Shown here: positions 15,343-22,830 of the stretch, in pieces
How positions within the stretch are numbered: position 1 is the stretch's first letter
Layout: the number at the start of each line of letters is the position of its first letter
Origin: Pseudomonadota bacterium
GTDB lineage: Bacteria; Verrucomicrobiota; Verrucomicrobiia; Chthoniobacterales; UBA6821
DNA length: 22,830 nt
Assembly (NCBI GenBank): GCA_009928265.1
Contig: RFPR01000013.1
Coordinates: forward strand, 1 to 22,830
Direction of reading: 5' to 3'
Program-made: the position numbers and the translations under genes
The notes under the pieces: generated by a model
Seen by the model: the letters and a program-made list of their open reading frames with translations, nothing else
Database searches by the model: none
What the model was told of the DNA's origin: nothing

Positions 15343-16924
15343 CTGCTCCCTCGTATTTGTTTCTCTGCCAGCAGTGATCATCCTCTTGCTGATGGTCCCG
15401 GTCCAAGCCCGTGCCGAGGTGTCGCTCCCTCCGGTAATCGGAAGCAACATGGTGATCCAAAGTGGTGAACCCGTGACTCTCTGGGGCTGGGCCGATAACG
15501 GCGAAAAAGTTTTGCTCAAGCTGGGCGGGGTGGTCGTGGGGAGCGCCGTGGGAGAGGGAAAGGAGAAATCATGGAAAATTCAGATTCCGGCGCAGAAGCC
15601 CGGTCCGCTTCCCCCCATCGAGGTCTCCGGATCCAACACCCTGACGCTCACCAATGCCTTGGCGGGAGAGGTCTGGCTCTGCTCGGGGCAATCCAACATG
15701 GTGAAAACCCTGAAGAAGGGGGCTTGGTGCCCGTACGGGGGAGTGCTCAACGAGGATCAGGAGGTGGCTGCGGCCACCGATAATCAGATCAGGTTTTATG
15801 TGAATGGAAAGGGGTGGGAGCTCTGCACTCCTGAAAACGCCCCGCATTTCTCTGCTGTCGGCTATTACTTCGCGCAGAAGCTGCGCTCGGTTCTCAAGGA
15901 ACCCGTCGGCATGATTGTGCTGGCCGCGGGAGGAAGGCCTGCCGAATGGTTCACACCCGAACGGATGATGGCCGGTGACGCCGATTTCGAGGCGAAGAAA
16001 GTCAAAGCCAAGGCGCTGCGGGATGAATTGGGTGCAAAATGGGAGGCAGACAAAAAGGCGGACAAAGAGTGGAGGCAGTTGGTGGTGACTGCGAAAAGCA
16101 AAGGGGAGCAAGTACCTCCCAGGCCGGCCAACCAGCTTTCGGCTGAGCAGTCAAAAAATCTCGGAGAGAACGCCGCAATTCTCGATTTCGCTTTCATTTA
16201 CAACCGGGACATTCGTCCCGTCGTGCCGTTTCCCATCAAGGGGTTTGTCTGGTATCAGGGGGAATCCAATGCAACACGGGGTGAGGAGTACGCAGCCCTG
16301 ATGGGAAAACTCATTCAGGGCTGGCGCGAGGATTGGGGTAAGCCTCTTCCCTTTGTCATGGTGGCGCTGGCAGGTTTTGGAAAACCGGAAGCCATGTCCG
16401 CCGATGCCAAGAGTTTCCCCCTGATCCGCGAGGCGGCGATGAAGGTTTCCGGGACGGTTGACCATGTTGGCGTGATTTCGGCGGTGGATGTGGGAGATGC
16501 CGGAAACATTCATCCCTTGGACAAGAAACCTGTGGGAGAGAGGGCCGCGCTCTGGGCTCTTAATCATGTCTATGGGGAGAAGGTGGTCTCGGAGGGTCCC
16601 GGTTTTGGGAAGGTTGACTTCGCGACTGGCAAGGCCGTCGTACCCCTGACCTCCAACAAGGAAGGAGTGGTACTGAAAAGTCCGGGAGGTTTCGAGTTGG
16701 CCGGTAAGGATCGAAAATTTTATCCAGCGAAGGAGGAACTGAAAGACGGTTCAATCGAAGTCAGCTCTCCGGAAGTCAGCAAACCGGTAGCGCTACGCTA
16801 CGCTTTCCTCAATTTTCCGGAATGCTCGCTCTATAACGGCGCGGGAATCCCGGCTCTGCCTTTCCGCACAGACGACTGGCCACTGGTGCCCGCCACGCTT
16901 CAGAGGGTTTCCACACAGCCGTAA
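15320..16924 (+). CDS. Exported sialate O-acetylesterase-like acetylesterase (SASA family)
   Basis: A protein of about 534 residues. The frame is open from 15221, but the signal peptide proper starts at MKSMKSMSCSLVF and is cut near PVQARA, so I start at 15320. An N-terminal beta domain follows (LPPVIGSNMVIQSG), typical of SASA enzymes. The catalytic SGNH-type domain then has GEVWLCSGQSNM with the nucleophile Ser (Ser124 from this start), the FVWYQGESNA block, and AVDVGDAGNIHPLDK with the Asp/His pair. Between the first two blocks is a Lys/Ala/Glu-rich, probably helical insert of some 60 residues. The family (PF03629) removes O-acetyl groups from sialic acids, and bacterial relatives also act on plant glycans. 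In this context acetylated polysaccharide is a more likely substrate than sialic acid. It may be cotranscribed with the SGNH gene upstream. Confidence 0.87.
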   Translation: MKSMKSMSCSLVFVSLPAVIILLLMVPVQARAEVSLPPVIGSNMVIQSGEPVTLWGWADNGEKVLLKLGGVVVGSAVGEGKEKSWKIQIPAQKPGPLPPIEVSGSNTLTLTNALAGEVWLCSGQSNMVKTLKKGAWCPYGGVLNEDQEVAAATDNQIRFYVNGKGWELCTPENAPHFSAVGYYFAQKLRSVLKEPVGMIVLAAGGRPAEWFTPERMMAGDADFEAKKVKAKALRDELGAKWEADKKADKEWRQLVVTAKSKGEQVPPRPANQLSAEQSKNLGENAAILDFAFIYNRDIRPVVPFPIKGFVWYQGESNATRGEEYAALMGKLIQGWREDWGKPLPFVMVALAGFGKPEAMSADAKSFPLIREAAMKVSGTVDHVGVISAVDVGDAGNIHPLDKKPVGERAALWALNHVYGEKVVSEGPGFGKVDFATGKAVVPLTSNKEGVVLKSPGGFELAGKDRKFYPAKEELKDGSIEVSSPEVSKPVALRYAFLNFPECSLYNGAGIPALPFRTDDWPLVPATLQRVSTQP

Positions 16925-16966
16925 TGTCCCGACTGCACGATCCCTTGACGCGCGTTGATTGGAATC

Positions 16967-17001
16967 GATGGGGGCTTTTCCGTGTCAATATCCCCCCCAT
17001 C
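16967..17001. terminator. Inverted repeat between convergent esterase and GH2 genes
   Basis: GATGGGGG (16967-16974) and CCCCCATC (16994-17001) form an 8-bp perfect stem with a 19-base loop, about 45 bases after the esterase stop. Its position between convergent genes suits a two-way terminator, but there is no T-run on either side, so this is weak. Confidence 0.3.
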
Positions 17002-17038
17002 TATCACACCTGGCGCTGTGTCTTGATCACGGCGCTGA

Positions 17039-17221
17039 TTAGGATCGGATCCGTGACTGGATCATCTTGATTTCGATCGGCTTCTTGGCCTTCTCGATGG
17101 TGGGGAGAATCGGCTCGGTCCCGTTGTAAGCCCGAATGATCACGTGATGGACGTGGTTGATGAACAATGAATCGGTGTCGCTTGAACGTGCCTGCGTGTT
17201 GATGATCCGCAGAACGATTTC
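17039..17221 (-). pseudogene. 60-codon coding-like extension in frame after the GH2 stop
   Basis: Directly after the GH2 TAG (17222-17224) the same frame stays open for 60 codons, to TAA at 17039-17041. It begins EIVLRIINTQARSSDTDSLF and ends IEIKMIQSRIRS. Codon choice (ATC, AAC, GAG, AAG, CTC) matches that of the neighbouring genes. There is no ATG or good alternative start near its beginning. It may be a C-terminal extension cut off by an amber mutation, a fragment of another gene, or a target of stop readthrough. I do not recognise the sequence. Confidence 0.4.
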
Positions 17222-19789
17222 CTATTTCCTGAAGAGGATTTTTAGGTAGTCCGTTGGGCATCCCCTCGAGGAGACGGTAACGATTGCCTGGGGCCCTGTT
17301 CCTCGGATGCCAATCCTGGCGCGACCGTTGTAAAGTTGAATGACTCGTGACCCCGTTGAGGTTCCCAGATTATCGATTAAGGAGCCGTCGCCGGCTATGC
17401 CGAACCGCACGACATCCGATGCATCAAGACAAAGGATCCCATTCCTGTCACGTGCCGTCACTTCCACTGTGACGGTGTCGTCGGATCGCGAGATCTCGGT
17501 GAGCACAAGATGATCGGGTTGAGACCAGGTCTGGGTCTGATAATCTTGGCTTATTTCGTCGACAAAAGAATGTCCGTGCATCTTTCCCACGGCTTTGAGC
17601 GTGTTTCTTCCCGGGTCGAGTTTCACATTCCAGACAAGTCCTGAAGCGGGGAACGATGAGGCGTCACGCTTCCTAACCCCCGCGGTGACGCCGTTGACAA
17701 AAAGTTCCACCTCGGGGCAGTTAGAGAACACTTTGACCTGTTTTTTCTCCCCTTCTTTCCCCCAACGGACCGGCCAAGTATGTCCGTAGATATGGACCAT
17801 GGGTTTGTCAGACCAGTGACTCTGGAAAACGTAATAACTCTCTTTGGGTGTTCCGTCTCGCTCAACCACTCCCTTTTGGTTGACGCGCGGAATTGGATTC
17901 TCTGGACGCAGGGGGGTGGCGAAGTCCTTGAAGATCCATTGTGCGGCTCCTGTCAGCTTGGGTATCCGCTCCTGTTCACTGAGATGCAAGTCAAAAAGGT
18001 TGATAATGTAGCTCTCCGACCAGTCACCGTCCTTGGAAGGTCGTGCCGCACCTCCTGTTCCCTTGTAGGCACTCCCAACCTCGGCAGTTCCCATGCCGGT
18101 ACCGATGGCGGTCAGAAACTTCTCGGGATCCTCCGAGTGTCGGCGTGCATGACTGTCACCGCCGTATTCGGCATGCAGGAAATGGGGGACCTCCTTGATC
18201 CAGTTTTCTAGCGCGTTCCTGTATTCGGTGTAGCGGCCGCTGTACCATCCCGCCCAGATACTGGGGGAGTAGATATCGACGAGATCCTTGCAGAAATCGC
18301 AACGACGTATGACCGTTTTCCGCGAGGGGTCGAGTCTGTGCGCCAAGGCATTTTGATCACGCATGAATTTCCGGATTTCCTCCTTGTCGTACACGGGAAA
18401 GTCCCCCTCCCAGTCGTTCTCGTTGCCCAGTCCCCAGAGAATGACGGAAGGATGGTTGTAGTGCTGGTCGATCATGGCCCCGAGCATGTCCCGGGCCTGC
18501 TTGCGGTAGCCGTCGCCGCCGAGTCCGCCACGGCACCACGGCACCTCCTCCCAGACAAGGAGACCCAATTCGTCGCAAAGATCGAGTACCAGGGGGGCCT
18601 GCTGGTAGTGTCCCAGGCGAACAAAGTTGGCCCCCATCTCCTTGATCGAGATGAGGGTCTGGCGGACCACGGTATCCGGCACCGCCGCACCGACGCCTGC
18701 ATGGTCTTCGTGGTAGTGGGTTCCCTGCAACGGCAAACGCTTGCCATTGAGCAGGAAAGGGCCGTGGTCAACCCATTCCGCTGAGCGGATACCAAAGCGC
18801 CCGGAAGTCTTCTGTTCGCCGGTTGGTGATGCGAGCGAAAGGTTGCAGCTGTAGAGCGAGGGGGATTGGGGGGCCCAGAGCTTCGGGGACGAGATCACAA
18901 AGGAATCAATCTCCTTCTCCCCCTTCCATGCATTGCTGGAATTGGTGGCGCTGTGAATTACCCTGCCATCAGGATCCTTTACCTTGAGGCTCAGTATGAG
19001 CGACTCCCCGGCGTCATCCGGGTTGTAGAGACGGGCTCGTATCCTGATTCTAGCCTCGGTCACGCCTGTTTTGTCGCGCGGCAGTTGGACCGCCTGTTCC
19101 ACATGGACTCTCTCCACGGAAACCCGGGGTACGTAGACCAGGTAGAGGTGCCTGTAAATCCCGCCGTAGCGGTTGAAGTCGCTCAGGTCGGAGGGAATAG
19201 ATTCTGCATCGCGCGAGTTGTCGCATCGCACGGCGATGCGGATCTCTCCTTTCCCCCCGCTTGAAGCCAGTTCTTTTGCCGCGGCATCGGTGATGTCGAC
19301 ATCCCATTCGTCGTAGCCTCCGTTATGAACGACGACCTTTTCAAGGCCGACATAGACCTCGGTCTTTTGGCCCGCGCCGTTGAAATGGAGAATGGACCGC
19401 CCGCCCGGGTAGGGGTTGGAAATTCTCAGCCTGCTTCGATACCATCCCGTGCCCTGGTAATAACGATGGTCGGGATCCACCGAGTCGCGGTCATTGAAGC
19501 AGTGGGGTAGCGTCACCGCGGTCCAATTCACATTGTCGGTTGCCTTGTCACCGCGCCAGATCTCCCAGATGCTGCCAAGGGTGCCTTGGTAGTACTCCCA
19601 ACCGGTGTCGAGAGTTTTCCTTACGGTGTCCTCGCCGTTTGCTTCAGCCTCGGCATTTGCTGAAGGTTTTCCCTTCGGGGTGATCGGTGAGGGGGTGATC
19701 GCGGATGCCGACGCGGGAGGTTGCGTCGCGTAGAACGAGGGAGTCACTCCCAAGAATGCAATGAGGAGGAGTATCGCGCTGGGGTGCAT
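17222..19789 (-). CDS. Exported GH2 family glycosidase (beta-galactosidase/beta-glucuronidase type)
   Basis: An 855-residue protein. A signal peptide (residues 1-21) is followed by a linker of about 35 residues rich in Pro, Ser and Ala. Then come the GH2 jelly-roll sugar-binding domain (about 60-215; VTLPHCFNDRD, YYQGTGWYRS), an Ig-like domain (about 220-335), and the TIM barrel from GKRLPLQGTHYHEDHAGVG (about 349-630). The acid/base is Glu457 in GLGNENDW and the nucleophile Glu541 in FLHAEYGG. One or two beta-sandwich domains (about 665-855) end it. The overall form resembles beta-galactosidases of polysaccharide-degrading bacteria, but GH2 also contains glucuronidases and mannosidases, so the sugar is not fixed. 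It is converging with the acetylesterase and divergent from GH88 across about 360 bases. The TAG stop is followed in frame by more coding-like sequence. Confidence 0.9.
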   Translation of the reverse strand: MHPSAILLLIAFLGVTPSFYATQPPASASAITPSPITPKGKPSANAEAEANGEDTVRKTLDTGWEYYQGTLGSIWEIWRGDKATDNVNWTAVTLPHCFNDRDSVDPDHRYYQGTGWYRSRLRISNPYPGGRSILHFNGAGQKTEVYVGLEKVVVHNGGYDEWDVDITDAAAKELASSGGKGEIRIAVRCDNSRDAESIPSDLSDFNRYGGIYRHLYLVYVPRVSVERVHVEQAVQLPRDKTGVTEARIRIRARLYNPDDAGESLILSLKVKDPDGRVIHSATNSSNAWKGEKEIDSFVISSPKLWAPQSPSLYSCNLSLASPTGEQKTSGRFGIRSAEWVDHGPFLLNGKRLPLQGTHYHEDHAGVGAAVPDTVVRQTLISIKEMGANFVRLGHYQQAPLVLDLCDELGLLVWEEVPWCRGGLGGDGYRKQARDMLGAMIDQHYNHPSVILWGLGNENDWEGDFPVYDKEEIRKFMRDQNALAHRLDPSRKTVIRRCDFCKDLVDIYSPSIWAGWYSGRYTEYRNALENWIKEVPHFLHAEYGGDSHARRHSEDPEKFLTAIGTGMGTAEVGSAYKGTGGAARPSKDGDWSESYIINLFDLHLSEQERIPKLTGAAQWIFKDFATPLRPENPIPRVNQKGVVERDGTPKESYYVFQSHWSDKPMVHIYGHTWPVRWGKEGEKKQVKVFSNCPEVELFVNGVTAGVRKRDASSFPASGLVWNVKLDPGRNTLKAVGKMHGHSFVDEISQDYQTQTWSQPDHLVLTEISRSDDTVTVEVTARDRNGILCLDASDVVRFGIAGDGSLIDNLGTSTGSRVIQLYNGRARIGIRGTGPQAIVTVSSRGCPTDYLKILFRK

Positions 19790-20150
19790 GGAGCTTGATT
19801 GCTGAGAGCGTATTCAAGAACCATATCTGGCACCATCATCTGAAAAAACCCAATTTTCATGGCGGCGGAAATGGCGCGCTCTGCGGGTGCCGAATCTACA
19901 ACCCCTTCCTTCGGAGGAAGGTGCCCCATCGAATTGAGCCGAGTCCGTTCAACGAGAAAACGCGCTTTTGCGGATGTCCGGAAAAGCATGGATCTTATGT
20001 CATCTCAGCCACATTATCCCCGGTTTATAAAGTAATTCCTGAAAACATTTAAGTTATCCAACACTGAAATCCCTAAGAAAAAACCATAGCACAAATATTT
20101 TATTTTCTGTGCTGAGAAAAATTGTGTACAAACATTTTATGTTGAGTCGC
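19790..20150. other. Divergent intergenic region between GH2 and GH88
   Basis: About 360 bases that should hold promoters for both neighbours. It contains a 7-bp hairpin with a TCGG tetraloop (CCTTCCT/AGGAAGG, 19904-19921) without a T-run, then an AT-rich tract from about 20020. An inverted repeat lies at 20088-20113. Short frames exist on both strands (plus 19795-20052, minus 19744-19989), but neither looks like a real protein. I see no convincing -35/-10 pair. Confidence 0.45.
20088..20113. promoter_or_regulatory. Inverted repeat upstream of the GH88 gene
   Basis: AGCACA (20088-20093) and TGTGCT (20108-20113) are perfect 6-base arms around a 14-base AT-only-but-one core, 38 bases before the preferred ATG. 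The layout suits a dimeric regulator such as a LacI- or GntR-type protein, but no regulator gene is in the window. Confidence 0.3.
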
Positions 20151-21413
20151 ATGAAGCGTTTAATCCAACTTTGGATTACCTCTTTTGTAACATTGGGTTT
20201 CACGAGCTTGAACGCTGAGCAACCAGCCTTGGCTCAATCCCCGGCAATCGATGTGCCCCGCGTCATGAGAGTGGCTGGTCGCAAACTCTCTGCATTTAAT
20301 TTATCTCATAAAGACCAGTTGGCATATCCGACAGAAGCCAAGGGATCTGTATGGACAACAGTGGACTCTAAAAACTGGGTCTCTGGCTTTTACCCGGGAT
20401 GTCTCTGGTATCTCTATGCTTATTCCAAGGAAAATTCTTTGCCCGATGCGGAAAAATGGAGGCAAATGGCTGAGAAATGGACGATTGGGCTCCAGAATGA
20501 GCAATACCATACATCCCAGCATGATATAGGGTTCATTATTTTTGACAGCTACGGTAACGGCTTTCTCCTGACTGGTAACACAGACTATCTTCCAATTATC
20601 AATCAATCGGCGGCATCGCTTAGCAAGAGATTTGTGCCCACCACGGGATTGATCCGCTCTTGGGGAAATATCGATGACAAAACGATTCAAACGACTGTCA
20701 TTGATAATATGATGAATTTAGAGCTGCTCGTATGGTCTTCCCTGCATGGAGGAAAAGCGGCGCAGGGGATGCCCTCGAATCTCCTCGGAATAGCCAAAAG
20801 TCACGCAGACCGTGTCATCGAGCATTTTTTTCGTGAGGACGGCAGCGTTTACCATGTCGTCGATCTTGACCCCTCAAGCGGCAAAGTGATTAAAAAAAGA
20901 ACTCATCAGGGGAAATCAGACGAGAGTACTTGGTCGCGAGGTCAGGCTTGGGCAATCTACGGGTTTTCGTCGATGTACCAGTACACTCAAGAACCCCGCT
21001 ACTTGAAAGCCTCCGAGAGGGCTGCTGATTATTATTTAAGTCATTTGCCACCTGACTTTGTCCCGCCCTCTGATTTTGGCAGTTCGCTCACCGGTCTTGA
21101 GTTCAAGGACTCCAGCGCGGCGGCTGTTGCGGCCAGTGCACTTCTCAGACTCAGCAATCAAACGGAGGATCCCTCTCGCAAAAAGCAATACTTCGCGGCG
21201 GCTGAAAAAACACTGCAGTCGCTTACTCAAGCTCCCTATTTTTTGGAAAGTGACGACAGGGCCGGCATCTTGAATTATGCTGCCAGAAACTATTGCGAGG
21301 ACCCTGAAAGCAAGCTTACGAACACAAGCCTCATCTTCGGTGACTACTACCTCTTGGAGGCACTGCTTGCCTATGCAAAAGCTACGGAGTCACATCTCGC
21401 CCCTGGATCCTAG
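20151..21413 (+). CDS. GH88 unsaturated glucuronyl hydrolase (exported)
   Basis: A 420-residue enzyme from the ATG at 20151, which gives the signal peptide MKRLIQLWITSFVTLGFTSL; an ATG at 20139 and a GTG at 20109 are also in frame. It shows the GH88 (alpha/alpha)6 barrel signatures: NWVSGFYPGCLWYLY, then SQHDIGFIIFDSYGNGF with Asp125, then TTVIDNMMNLELLVW with Asp185, and STWSRGQAWAIYGFS. The two Asp match Asp88 and Asp149 of the Bacillus enzyme, which hydrates the C4-C5 double bond. The reaction frees the 4,5-unsaturated uronic acid from the end of lyase-made oligosaccharides; the sugar then rearranges to 5-keto-4-deoxyuronate, the substrate of KduI encoded nearby. The gene converges with kduD and is more AT-rich upstream than its neighbours. 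GH105 is a less likely family. Confidence 0.9.
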   Translation: MKRLIQLWITSFVTLGFTSLNAEQPALAQSPAIDVPRVMRVAGRKLSAFNLSHKDQLAYPTEAKGSVWTTVDSKNWVSGFYPGCLWYLYAYSKENSLPDAEKWRQMAEKWTIGLQNEQYHTSQHDIGFIIFDSYGNGFLLTGNTDYLPIINQSAASLSKRFVPTTGLIRSWGNIDDKTIQTTVIDNMMNLELLVWSSLHGGKAAQGMPSNLLGIAKSHADRVIEHFFREDGSVYHVVDLDPSSGKVIKKRTHQGKSDESTWSRGQAWAIYGFSSMYQYTQEPRYLKASERAADYYLSHLPPDFVPPSDFGSSLTGLEFKDSSAAAVAASALLRLSNQTEDPSRKKQYFAAAEKTLQSLTQAPYFLESDDRAGILNYAARNYCEDPESKLTNTSLIFGDYYLLEALLAYAKATESHLAPGS

Positions 21414-21423
21414 ATCGCAAGGA

Positions 21424-21442
21424 AGGCTATTAGTGATAGCCT
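21424..21442. terminator. Stem-loop after the GH88 gene
   Basis: AGGCTAT (21424-21430) pairs with ATAGCCT (21436-21442) around TAGTG, starting 11 bases after the GH88 stop. It has the right place for a terminator but lacks a T-run. The rest of the 262-base gap before the kduD stop shows nothing else clear. Confidence 0.35.
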
Positions 21443-21675
21443 GGATCCCCATGAATATCAAAAGCTGAATTAAAAAACTCCGGTTTTCATCTTCACTCAC
21501 TTCCAGATGACGCAAGCCGTGAACTATTGAAGCAAACTGGCTGGGTTTCTCTGACTGTTCGCTGGTCGTGTTTTTCCTTATTTGAAATTAAGGATGCTAG
21601 ATTGATCTGTTTCCCGGCTCATGAAGGCTTGGATCAGGTGAGCATTATCAATGCCTGCACGATACAGGGCATTGA

Positions 21676-22440
21676 TCACCGCGCCATCCAACCTCCGTCG
21701 ATTGTGAGAATTTCACCGTGAACATAGGCCGATGCATCGCTGCATAGAAAGACGAGTGCGCCAGTAAGATCCTCGGGCGTACCCCATCTTCCAGCCGGAA
21801 TGCGGGACAGGATCGCGTTGTTACGGACCTCATCCGCACGCAGGGCTGCCGTATTGTCCGTGGCGATATATCCTGGGGCGATGGCATTGACATTAATACC
21901 CTTGCCGGCCCATTCGTTGGACAGTGCCTTGGTAAGCTGGGCTATCCCCCCCTTGCTGGCTGCATAGCCGGGCACGGTTATTCCTCCTTGGAAAGAAAGG
22001 AGCGACGCGGTGAAGACAATCTTGCCTTGGCCCCTCTTGATCATCTGCTTGCCAATCTCACGGGCCATCACGAACTGAGAGCGCAGGTTGACGTCCATGA
22101 CGTAGTCCCAGTCCTCGTCGCTGTGATCAACCGCCGGCGCACGTCTAATTGTGCCGGCATTGGCCACCAGAATATCGAGTTCGGAATGCTCCGCCGTGAG
22201 TTCCGACAAAAAGACATTGACCGCCATCCGATCAGAGAAGTCACAGTCGTATGCATGAAACTTCCGTCCCGTGGCGAGCACCTCGCGCTCCACCCCGCCG
22301 CCGGATTTCTTCAGCGTCGTGCTGACGCCGATCACATCGGCTCCCGCCTGAGCAAGTGCCACAGCCATTGCCTTGCCGATACCCCGGCTACAGCCGGTAA
22401 CCAGTGCTTTCTTCCCCGTGAGGTCAAATGGATTTTTCAT
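21676..22440 (-). CDS. kduD: 2-dehydro-3-deoxy-D-gluconate 5-dehydrogenase (KduD), SDR family
   Basis: A 254-residue cytoplasmic short-chain dehydrogenase of standard length. The Rossmann dinucleotide site is TGCSRGIG (15-22), then NAGTIRR (94-100), the catalytic Ser in TASLLSFQGG (146), and Tyr159/Lys163 in GYAASKGG. The end, ILTIDGGWMAR, and the segment NAGTIRRAPAVDHSDEDW are characteristic of KduD. It interconverts 3-deoxy-D-glycero-2,5-hexodiulosonate and 2-keto-3-deoxygluconate with NAD(H). The ATG at 22440 is 13 bases after the kduI stop, so the two form an operon in the order kduI-kduD, covering successive steps. Related SDRs such as gluconate 5-dehydrogenase are possible by motif alone, but the kduI neighbour settles the call. 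Confidence 0.93.
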   Translation of the reverse strand: MKNPFDLTGKKALVTGCSRGIGKAMAVALAQAGADVIGVSTTLKKSGGGVEREVLATGRKFHAYDCDFSDRMAVNVFLSELTAEHSELDILVANAGTIRRAPAVDHSDEDWDYVMDVNLRSQFVMAREIGKQMIKRGQGKIVFTASLLSFQGGITVPGYAASKGGIAQLTKALSNEWAGKGINVNAIAPGYIATDNTAALRADEVRNNAILSRIPAGRWGTPEDLTGALVFLCSDASAYVHGEILTIDGGWMAR

Positions 22441-22453
22441 AAGTGGTGCGCAT

Positions 22454-22830
22454 TTACATCAGGTCGGCGATCGGAAAACCGTCCATGTCATTAAAGTCCT
22501 GATTCTCACCACCCATCCCCCAGCAGAAAGTATAGGCCGCGGTGCCGGCTCCGGAATGAATCGACCAAATGGGTGATAGAATCGCCTCGCATCCAGCCAC
22601 TACCAAATGGCGGGTCTCCTGAGGTTGACCCATTAGGTGGATGACGCGGTGGGCCGGATCAATGTCGAAATAAAGATAGGCCTCGGATCTACGCAGATGA
22701 GTGTGGGAGGGCATCGTGTTCCAGACGCTGCCGGGCCTCATGCAGGTAATGCCCATGACGAGTTGACAGCTCTTGATGCCGTCTCCGTGGATGTACTTGA
22801 AGATGGTGCGTTCATTGGCTGTCTCCGGGG
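22454..22830 (-). CDS. kduI: 5-keto-4-deoxyuronate isomerase (KduI), 5' end outside window
   Basis: Only the last 125 residues are present; the gene enters from beyond 22830. The visible part has RTIFKYIHGDGIKSCQLVMG, GSVWNTMPSHTHLRRSEAYL, YFDIDPAHRVIHLMGQPQET, PIWSIHSGAGT and a C-terminal WGMGGENQDFNDMD. The cupin metal ligands of the E. coli enzyme (His196, His198, Glu203, His245) correspond to the two His of HTH, the Glu of RRSEAY and the His of SIHSG, so all four are intact. It isomerises 5-keto-4-deoxyuronate to 3-deoxy-D-glycero-2,5-hexodiulosonate, the substrate of KduD encoded 13 bases downstream. Both act in the cytoplasm, so a transporter for the unsaturated uronate released by GH88 is expected elsewhere. 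Confidence 0.95.
   Translation of the reverse strand, partial: PETANERTIFKYIHGDGIKSCQLVMGITCMRPGSVWNTMPSHTHLRRSEAYLYFDIDPAHRVIHLMGQPQETRHLVVAGCEAILSPIWSIHSGAGTAAYTFCWGMGGENQDFNDMDGFPIADLM

Noticed and set aside
17222..17224. Use of TAG as a sense codon (genetic code change)
   Set aside because: Only one in-frame TAG with sequence after it was seen, and no other gene here needs recoding. A mutation or gene remnant is simpler.
19744..20052. Short frames of about 80 codons on both strands ahead of GH88 and GH2
   Set aside because: No protein-like pattern. The minus frame overlaps the GH2 start, and the region is best read as a shared promoter region.

Overview
The window looks like chromosomal DNA from a member of the Verrucomicrobiota, probably near the Spartobacteria/Chthoniobacter side. 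Three features point there: a three-gene cluster of prepilin-like proteins of the Verru_Chthon cassette type (B, C and A), a very large PATR-repeat protein ending in a PEP-CTERM sorting signal, and a loose set of Sec-exported glycan-degrading enzymes with no SusC/SusD pair. Shine-Dalgarno sequences are mostly absent, as is common in that phylum. No rRNA, tRNA, CRISPR array or insertion sequence was seen.

Layout. 1-2940 (minus strand): prepilin-like genes transcribed B (2425-2940), C (1318-2385), A (1-1146, cut by the window edge), with a possible promoter just ahead of B. 2982-3158: a short unexplained coding-like remnant on the minus strand. 3308-4600 (plus): a GH92 alpha-mannosidase that keeps a signal peptide but has lost the N-terminal domain and part of the catalytic domain. 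4601-4917: leader region with direct repeats and a perfect 9-bp hairpin. 4918-11196 (plus): a 2092-residue PATR/PEP-CTERM surface protein. 11197-11683: no gene seen. 11684-14047 (minus): GH95-like alpha-L-fucosidase/galactosidase. 14242-15177 and 15320-16924 (plus): two esterases, an SGNH hydrolase and a sialate O-acetylesterase-like enzyme. 17222-19789 (minus): GH2 glycosidase, followed in frame after its TAG stop by 60 more coding-like codons. 20151-21413 (plus): GH88 unsaturated glucuronyl hydrolase. 21676-22440 and 22454-22830 (minus): kduD and the 3' part of kduI.

How the genes may work together. The enzymes fit stepwise breakdown of an acetylated, fucose/galactose-decorated acidic glycan outside the cytoplasm. 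The esterases would remove acyl groups, GH95 and GH2 would trim side sugars, and GH88 would release the unsaturated uronic acid left by a lyase that is not in the window. KduI and KduD would then convert 5-keto-4-deoxyuronate to 2-keto-3-deoxygluconate in the cytoplasm. No transporter, lyase or regulator is present, so the pathway must extend beyond the window.

The most interesting lead is the prepilin cluster. Its order and N-terminal features resemble the minor pseudopilins GspI-GspJ-GspK that form the tip of a type II secretion pseudopilus. This is inference from motifs and gene order, not a proven homology.
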